From an uncultured Lachnospiraceae bacterium (GTDB taxonomy: Bacteria > Bacillota > Clostridia > Lachnospirales > Lachnospiraceae): a stretch of 19,569 nt of DNA. The notes under the pieces are model-generated. The model saw nothing but the letters and a program-made list of their open reading frames with translations. It did not search any database and had not been told where the DNA came from. Shown piece after piece: positions 15,115 to 19,569 of this stretch; within the stretch, counting starts at the first letter, position 1, and the number at the start of each line of letters is the position of its first letter. Made by a program: the position numbers and the translations under genes. The DNA lies in the NCBI GenBank assembly GCA_910585005.1, contig CAJUCN010000034.1, positions 1 through 19,569 of the forward strand, given 5' to 3'.

Positions 15115-15500
15115 GGACAGCTATGAAAAATCATGGGTATGAAGTTTAAGCCTTTCTCCACATGTTTTCCTTGCCGCTGATATTCCTGATATGTCTTTCC
15201 CCATTCACACAGCCCGCCTAAGATTGGTTTCAGGGTATTGCCTATTTCGCTTAATGAATATTCAACCCTTGGAGGGACTTCGGGGAAAACAGTTCTAAGG
15301 ATGATTCGCTGTTCCTCCAGTTCCCGGAGCTGTTCTGTCAGTGTCTTGGTGGTGATGCTGCCAAGGAGCCGCTGCAGCTCATTAAAACGGATTGTGCCTT
15401 TGGAGAGATGCCATAATATTTTCAGTTTCCATTTTCCGCTAAGGATATTCAGCCCAAGTTCAACCGGGCATTGTTCATCCACTGCTTGCACCTTTGCCAT
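15105..15500 (-). CDS. HxlR-family transcriptional regulator
   Basis: A 131-residue winged-helix regulator. CPVELGLNILSGKWKLKILW followed by GTIRFNELQRLLGSITTKTL is the HxlR helix-turn-helix; the N-terminal Cys of CPVE is conserved in the redox/electrophile-sensing members such as HypR and YodB. VEYSLSEIGNTLKPIL is the wing and dimer part. ATG 15500 is chosen over an upstream frame extension because AAAGGGG lies about 9 bases before it on the minus strand. The last 15 or so residues (EKGLNFIPMIFHSCPHC) may be added by the junction near 15118. It is divergent from the amidohydrolase gene and probably controls it. Confidence 0.88.
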   Translation of the reverse strand: MAKVQAVDEQCPVELGLNILSGKWKLKILWHLSKGTIRFNELQRLLGSITTKTLTEQLRELEEQRIILRTVFPEVPPRVEYSLSEIGNTLKPILGGLCEWGKTYQEYQRQGKHVEKGLNFIPMIFHSCPHC

Positions 15501-15553
15501 TATGTATTGCCCCTTTCCACGCACGGTTTCAAAAAGGAAACCTTATTTCAAAA

Positions 15554-15594
15554 AAGTGCGTACTTGATTTTAGCTTTCCTTAATGCTAACGTCA
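15554..15594. promoter_or_regulatory. Operator-like dyads between HxlR and amidohydrolase genes
   Basis: AAGT-GCGT-ACTT (15554-15565) and TTAGC with GCTAA (about 15570-15589) are two short dyads in the 125-bp divergent spacer. HxlR proteins usually bind such AT-rich dyads over the target promoter. A clear -35/-10 pair could not be fixed. Confidence 0.35.
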
Positions 15595-15625
15595 ATATAC
15601 CAAAATTGTCAAGGAGGTTCTGAAA

Positions 15626-16426
15626 ATGGTGATAGACAGCCATGAACATATCATGTTCCCCATAAAAATGCAGTTGGAGAAAATGGATGCGGCGGGGGTG
15701 GATAAGACGGTATTATTCTGCACGGCACCGCACCCGGAGAAAGCAGGCACATTAAATGAACTGGAAGAAGAAATGGCGGCTTTGAATAAGATTCTAGCAG
15801 GTTCCAACACTAAGGAGGATAACATCAGTCGCCTGAAAAAGAATATTGCAGAAGTGGCAGAGGCAGTAAGGGCATATCCTGACCGCTTTTTAGGCTTCGG
15901 CGCTGTGCCTTTTGGAATGGAACTGGAAGAAACGGAAAAATGGATTGACACACAGATCACTTCCAATTCTCTGTATGGAATCGGAGAGTTTACACCCGGA
16001 AACGAGCGGCAGATCAGGCAGTTGGACACTGTATTTCAGGCATTGATGGATACAAGGATTTATCCGGTTTGGGTACATACTTTCCACCCGGTTACGGTGG
16101 AGGGGATAAAACTTCTGATGTCCTTATGCGAAAAATATCCTGGCATTCCCATTATCTTCGGGCATTTGGGCGGCTCAAACTGGATGGACGTGATCAAATT
16201 CGCAAAAGAGCATGATAATGTGTACTTAGACCTTTCGGCTGCATTTGTTTCCATTGCTACTAAGATAGCATTGACCGAGTTGCCGGAGATGTGCCTGTAC
16301 AGTTCAGATGCCCCTTATGGGGAACCGTATCTATATAGGCAGCTCATTGAATTTGTCAGCCCGGACAAGAGGACAGCGGAGATGGCATTAGGGGAGAACA
16401 TATCCCGGTTACTGGAATTACACTAA
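15626..16426 (+). CDS. Amidohydrolase-related TIM-barrel hydrolase/decarboxylase
   Basis: A 266-residue metal-dependent enzyme of the amidohydrolase-2 family (COG2159). The metal-binding HEH is at 6-8 in DSHEH, GEF at 120-122, a metal or substrate His151 in VWVHTFHP, His180 in FGHLGG and the catalytic-type Asp in SSDAPYG (226-232). The family hydrolyses or decarboxylates small, often aromatic, acids; the substrate is not readable here. The strong ribosome site CAAGGAGG precedes ATG 15626. The gene is divergent from HxlR and ends in a terminator at 16438-16460. The length is slightly short for the family but all core motifs are present. Confidence 0.85.
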   Translation: MVIDSHEHIMFPIKMQLEKMDAAGVDKTVLFCTAPHPEKAGTLNELEEEMAALNKILAGSNTKEDNISRLKKNIAEVAEAVRAYPDRFLGFGAVPFGMELEETEKWIDTQITSNSLYGIGEFTPGNERQIRQLDTVFQALMDTRIYPVWVHTFHPVTVEGIKLLMSLCEKYPGIPIIFGHLGGSNWMDVIKFAKEHDNVYLDLSAAFVSIATKIALTELPEMCLYSSDAPYGEPYLYRQLIEFVSPDKRTAEMALGENISRLLELH

Positions 16427-16437
16427 GGATAAAGAGG

Positions 16438-16460
16438 AAAAGGGCTCATAGGCCCTTTTT
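16438..16460 (+). terminator. Terminator after the amidohydrolase gene
   Basis: AAAAGGGC (16438-16445) pairs with GCCCTTTT (16452-16459), loop 6 nt, with the T run built in. It lies 12 bases after the stop. Confidence 0.85.
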
Positions 16461-16469
16461 CCAATTCTG

Positions 16470-16534
16470 GCGGTCTGGTTTTTCCCAGACAGGCCGGGAG
16501 GCCTGATAACGGAAATTACTTGGAAAGCGGGGGT
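16470..16534 (+). repeat. 65-bp dispersed repeat, copy 2
   Basis: It matches 4531-4595 except for one indel and five substitutions. Its centre is a CAGGCC-GGGA-GGCCTG hairpin, perfect in this copy. Both copies can be read in one frame as RPGGLITEI then WKAG, and in this copy the frame would continue across the insertion site into ICEWRNRQTIL. That suggests a shared ancestral coding or att-like segment. The insertion sequence lies within 7 bases of its end. Confidence 0.75.
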
Positions 16535-16693
16535 AATAATAACTTCTCGGAATCTCAATGAATGAGATTCCAACCGAAGATTGACAACTGAATATCGTGC
16601 AGGAAAAGAAATTTGAGAAAAATGGACATAAACATTGGACATAGCGGGTACTATGCCTTGAAAAATCTTATGGAATCGCTTAAGATATCATTA

Positions 16694-18040
16694 TTAGGCG
16701 GTCAATCCTAATAATGATTCTTGAAATGCCTCAGCAGATGGCATTTCCCAGGCATCAAGATGTTGTAGCATCATGATGCCGTAGAGGCGGCAGTACCACA
16801 TCTTAGTCGAGCGGTGCCTGCCGTCTTCTAATTTATAGTCCTCTTTCTCGCGCTTGTTGGAGCGCTCCACGGAAGTCCTTCTGTCATATTCCTTTTCCCA
16901 TGCTTTAGAGTCCCTTGGCGGTATGTTAAATAACCTTGGATTGTCATCGGTAAAGATGTGTACGGTTCTTCCATATTTCGCCGGTGAACAAGGGTGTTCA
17001 CAGAAGCAGCCACGTTTCCGGTTTGATTTCGGGCACCGGTATTTTGCCCGGTGTTTGGCAGCTTCATATCCATCTTTATGCATACGTAAGCCCATTTTAC
17101 AGACAGGGACACCATCATCATCAATAGTGAAATCATCCTTATAAGTGAAATATCCGGTATGTCCTGGATTGAGGTCAATAAAAGGAACGATATGTTCCCG
17201 TCTGCAGTAATCATAGACAGCGTAAGCGTCGTGTGCAGAATCCGGAAGGAGTTTTTCAATCCGGAATTTCGGAAGATATGCTTTCATGGTGAAAAAGGAA
17301 TGGAGAAAGGAAAGCATGTCATGCCGGGAGGCCCGCTCTAAAAGCGGAAACACAGGGAGGTCGCTGAAGGAATCGGAAGCCACATACATGTAGAGGTGGT
17401 AGCCGAAGAAATAACATTCCCGGTGGGAGTCCCATCCCCAGTTACAGTCGGGCTGGGAATAATGACGTTTGCAGTTACAGGAAGAACAGCCTTTCTCCTT
17501 ACAATCGCAGATGCGCTTTTTGCGCTGCTGTGCGGCAGTACGGACAGGGGTGCCGTCACCGGCAAGAGCCAGGTGCCGGGGATTAACCAGCCCCCTGTGG
17601 ATGGACTGGTCCAGGAACTGCTGCTGATAAAGCCGGAAAATGAGGAAAAAGGGATTCTCAGGCTTTAAATGCCAGCGTTCCAGCAGGGGAAGAAGTTTTG
17701 AAGCAGTGCTGGAAGAATCGCAGGGAGTCTTATCACCTTTCTTCTTCCCCCTGGGAGTTTCCTTAAGCATGCGGCACCAGACAGTGATGGAAGTAACTTT
17801 CAGTTTCAAAGCAAGCAGATAGGAGCGCAGCATGCAGGAAGGGAGCCTTGGTTCCGGGCCAAAAACAGAATAGCATTCCTGCATGACAGAATCCGTCTTG
17901 GAAAGATCGAGAAACCAGAACTGCACGATATAATCCCAAGTGCTTTTGGGAAGCACAAAGGGATCCGGGTAAAATTTAAGGAACTGGGATACGAAAGTAT
18001 CCTGAAAGGCGGCATGACCGCCAGGGTTACAAGGTAACAT
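16694..18040 (-). CDS. DDE transposase, IS4 superfamily
   Basis: A 448-residue transposase. An N-terminal helical DNA-binding region is followed by LAGDGTPVRT, holding the first catalytic Asp. A Cys-rich insert follows (CDCKEKGCSSCNC). The second Asp lies in the PDSAHDAYAVYDYC / PFIDLNPGH region, and the YDRRTSVERSNKREK segment (about 385-399) exactly fits the Y-(2)-R-(3)-E-(6)-K signature of IS4-superfamily enzymes and supplies the catalytic Glu. ATG 18040 has GGAGGCGA nine bases upstream, so it is preferred to the TTG at 18043. The gene fills the element between the terminal repeats. The exact subgroup (IS4, IS1634, ISH3 or IS1182-like) was not resolved; the 5-bp duplication argues against 4-bp or 10-bp groups. 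Confidence 0.85.
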   Translation of the reverse strand: MLPCNPGGHAAFQDTFVSQFLKFYPDPFVLPKSTWDYIVQFWFLDLSKTDSVMQECYSVFGPEPRLPSCMLRSYLLALKLKVTSITVWCRMLKETPRGKKKGDKTPCDSSSTASKLLPLLERWHLKPENPFFLIFRLYQQQFLDQSIHRGLVNPRHLALAGDGTPVRTAAQQRKKRICDCKEKGCSSCNCKRHYSQPDCNWGWDSHRECYFFGYHLYMYVASDSFSDLPVFPLLERASRHDMLSFLHSFFTMKAYLPKFRIEKLLPDSAHDAYAVYDYCRREHIVPFIDLNPGHTGYFTYKDDFTIDDDGVPVCKMGLRMHKDGYEAAKHRAKYRCPKSNRKRGCFCEHPCSPAKYGRTVHIFTDDNPRLFNIPPRDSKAWEKEYDRRTSVERSNKREKEDYKLEDGRHRSTKMWYCRLYGIMMLQHLDAWEMPSAEAFQESLLGLTA

Positions 18041-18057
18041 CAAAAATCGCCTCCAAT

Positions 18058-18104
18058 CAAAAAATGTACTTTTTGATCAAGGGCGCGAAGCGCCGCATTT
18101 TTTG
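18058..18104 (+). terminator. Strong hairpin inside the insertion sequence
   Basis: GGCGC-GAA-GCGCC (18082-18094) is followed by six T on the plus strand, and outer arms CAAAAAATG (18058-18066) and CATTTTTTG (18096-18104) pair as well. Located just upstream of the transposase, it may stop outside transcription reading into the element, which is a known way to limit transposition. Confidence 0.5.
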
Positions 18105-18208
18105 ACTGGTTTGTCAAGTGTTTTTGAGAAAAAAGTGGGTGATTTTTGAAAAATAGGTTCTGAAAGCCCCATGAAATAAGGGCTGAAGATTCCGAGAAGT
18201 TATAATTT

Positions 18209-18230
18209 GCGAGTGGCGGAATAGGCAGAC
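18209..18230 (+). other. tRNA-Leu-like 5' fragment
   Basis: GCGAG followed by TGGCGGAATAGGCAGAC strongly resembles the acceptor 5' strand and D-arm start of bacterial tRNA-Leu (TGGCGGAAT-GGCAGAC). After GGCAGAC the sequence departs (TATATTATCG) and no anticodon arm, T-arm or CCA end follows. It could be an attachment-site scar or chance. The remaining bases to 18424 hold no gene that I can support. Confidence 0.45.
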
Positions 18231-18424
18231 TATATTATCGAAAAAAGCAATATTCTTGCAACACACTCCAATACACATAAAACCGTTTCTTTTTATCGGA
18301 TAATGCCAAAGCGAAATAAAACCGATAAATCTGAAAAATGAAGATATTTTACAAGACGCAGGAAAAAATAAAAGGTAAAATGGCTTTTGACAAAATTCAA
18401 AAATTGAATTCGGAGGTAATCCAC

Positions 18425-18988
18425 ATGAAAAAAGAAATAAGGACTGTGGTATATGATGATGAATTGAGGATGGAGGCATATCGCTTTGAGGGAATTGTGC
18501 AGCCTTTTCCGAGCCATTTTCATGAGCATTATGTCATAGGGTTTGTGGAGAAAGGGGAACGGGTGCTTTCCTGCCGGGACGGGGAGTATGCCATAGAGGA
18601 AGGCAGCATCGTGCTTTTCAATCCGGGTGACAGCCATGCCTGCGTACAGAGTGATGAAGGGACGTTTGATTACCGGGGATTTAACATTTCAAAGGAGGTC
18701 ATGCTTGATCTGGCAGAGGAAGTTACCGGGAAACGGGAGCTTCCGGGATTTTCAGAAAATGTTATCTGTGATGAGGAGATAGCCTGCCACCTGCATCCTC
18801 TGCATGAGATGGTCATGAAAGGAACGGGGGAGTTTAAGAAAGAGGAAACCCTGCTGTTCCTGCTCTCGTACCTCATCCAGAATTATGGGAAGCCTTTTGA
18901 AAGCTGCATCCCGGAATGCAGGCAGGAGATTGAAAAAGCCTGCGAATACATGACAGCGCATTTTACGGAGCGCATTTTGTTGAGGTAA
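18425..18988 (+). pseudogene. AraC-family regulator, truncated before the DNA-binding domain
   Basis: Only 187 residues remain of a protein normally near 280-300. Residues 1-105 form the cupin sensor domain (FPSHFHEHYVIGFVEKGERV; GSIVLFNPGDSHAC). Residues 105-175 form the linker helices. The start of the first HTH helix of the AraC domain is present (IEKACEYMTAHFTERI) and is then cut at about 18975, where the frame runs into LLR and a TAA. Without both helix-turn-helix units it cannot bind DNA as AraC proteins do. ATG 18425 follows GGAGG. The sequence to the right belongs to a serine-recombinase element, the probable cause of the break. Confidence 0.8.
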
Positions 18989-19028
18989 GATAACGTAACC
19001 TTTTTTGCAGAGGGCGTTATCTTACCTC
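18982..19028 (+). terminator. 14-bp perfect inverted repeat at the element/araC border
   Basis: GAGGTAAGATAACG (18982-18995) pairs exactly with CGTTATCTTACCTC (19015-19028), loop 19 nt, followed by TTTTT on the plus strand. It lies between the araC break and the 3' end of the recombinase gene, so it may be a terminator, an element-end structure, or both. Confidence 0.6.
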
Positions 19029-19041
19029 TTTTTGATGTATG

Positions 19042-19569
19042 TTAGATAGCATAACTCTTTACGTCGGCTCCTATCTGTCTGAAATAGGAGATACTTTCGG
19101 TAGGCTTGTCGCCTGTATCAACTCTGCCGACAAAGCTATAAAAGATTTCGATTTTGCGGGTGTTCGTTTCCTTATCCAGTTCGTGAATAAGAATACGGTC
19201 AATAAATTCATGGACGTTTTCGTAGGTCAGTTCGGTAATGGCGGTGTACTTGCGTACCAGTGCGACAAACCTTTTCACGTCCGCGCTGCGCTCGGTGGCG
19301 TTGTCGATTTCCTGTGACAGCTCCGCAATCCTCCGGGTCAGCGTCTTTTTTTCTTCATCATAGCCGGAAGTCAGAAAAGCAAACTGTTCATCTGAAAGTT
19401 TCCCTAAAGCGTTGTCCTCGTAGAGCTTGCGGAATAAGATATTCAGCTCGCTAATACGGCTCTGCGCCTTGTCAAGCTCTTTCCGCTGCTGCGTCAGCGT
19501 CTTTTGTACTGCCTTTGCGCTGCACTCGTTGGCGGTTTCGATAAACTCCTGTTCATGCTCTTTCACATA
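19042..19569 (-). CDS. Large serine recombinase (TnpX/Tn4451-like), C-terminal part
   Basis: The gene runs off the right edge; 175 codons of its 3' end are present. The visible part is a long charged coiled coil (KELDKAQSRISELNILFRKL and on through IAELSQEIDNATERS) followed by a C-terminal region with ENVHEFIDRILIHELD and IEIFYSFVGRVD, typical of the DUF4368 end of conjugative or mobilisable transposon recombinases. The catalytic serine domain and zinc ribbon lie outside the window. In TnpX-type elements the recombinase gene sits at one end of the element with its 3' end facing out, so the element end should be close to 18975-19040. Confidence 0.85.
   Translation of the reverse strand, partial: YVKEHEQEFIETANECSAKAVQKTLTQQRKELDKAQSRISELNILFRKLYEDNALGKLSDEQFAFLTSGYDEEKKTLTRRIAELSQEIDNATERSADVKRFVALVRKYTAITELTYENVHEFIDRILIHELDKETNTRKIEIFYSFVGRVDTGDKPTESISYFRQIGADVKSYAI

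Larger units (their letters stand above)
16541..18201 (-). mobile_element. Insertion sequence with 15-bp terminal inverted repeats and 5-bp target duplication
   Basis: AACTTCTCGGAATCT at 16541-16555 is exactly inverted at 18187-18201. The bases directly outside, ATAAT at 16536-16540 and at 18202-18206, form a 5-bp direct repeat. The 1,661-bp element carries one transposase gene on the minus strand and a hairpin between gene start and right end. Exact ends and an intact duplication indicate a recent, complete insertion. The removal product would join GGGGGTAATAAT to TTGCGAGTGG. Confidence 0.85.

Overview
The window looks like accessory DNA from a Gram-positive gut anaerobe of the Clostridia, most likely Lachnospiraceae. 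The grounds are lipoboxes, strong AGGAGG-type ribosome binding sites, ParM/ParB plasmid-type partition remnants, a large serine recombinase of the Tn4451/TnpX kind and the overall protein style. It is a mosaic of cargo inside a decayed plasmid or conjugative-element backbone. Several genes are broken by small indels.

Layout. (1) 1-1271 is backbone: a parM-like actin gene with two compensating frameshifts, a stub of the gene behind it, then an inverted partial copy of a parB-like gene. That copy (698-1271) is the left arm of a 574-bp inverted repeat with no mismatch seen by eye; the right arm is 13628-14201. The arms enclose 12,356 bp. (2) Just inside the left arm, 1280-1421 holds seven copies of a 16-bp iteron-like sequence at 20-21-bp pitch, four in one direction and three in the other. 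(3) 2008-4623 holds an MFS exporter, a MerR-type regulator and a divergent SDR oxidoreductase with a textbook MerR operator between the last two. (4) 4885-11542 is a four-gene transport operon and the most unusual part. Its first protein is a lipoprotein with nested substrate-binding domains fused to an ABC permease. The second is an ABC ATPase with a C-terminal extension. The third and fourth are two SDF (dicarboxylate/amino acid:cation symporter) proteins with N-terminal extensions. The extensions on the last three proteins appear to be one and the same domain, resembling a degenerate SpoIIAB/RsbW-type (GHKL) fold. The second symporter gene is frameshifted at a T6 run. (5) 11700-13545 is a graveyard: a damaged DUF3788 gene, a Phd/Doc toxin-antitoxin pair with the toxin interrupted, and fragments. 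(6) 13628-14341 is the right repeat arm and a longer but still broken parB. (7) 14338-16460 holds a lipoprotein of unknown function, an HxlR regulator and a divergent amidohydrolase. (8) 16541-18201 is an apparently intact insertion sequence with 15-bp terminal inverted repeats and a 5-bp target duplication. (9) 18209-19569 holds a tRNA-Leu-like 5' fragment, an AraC-type regulator cut off before its DNA-binding domain, and the 3' part of a serine recombinase whose element probably interrupted it.

How the parts may work together. In the transport operon, the ABC importer and the two secondary transporters are co-transcribed, and the shared soluble domain on three of four proteins suggests common regulation or physical coupling; this is inference. 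The MerR-SDR and HxlR-amidohydrolase pairs look like small inducible detoxification or catabolic cassettes. Each ends at a copy of the same 65-bp repeat (4531-4595 and 16470-16534), which hints at a shared mode of acquisition.
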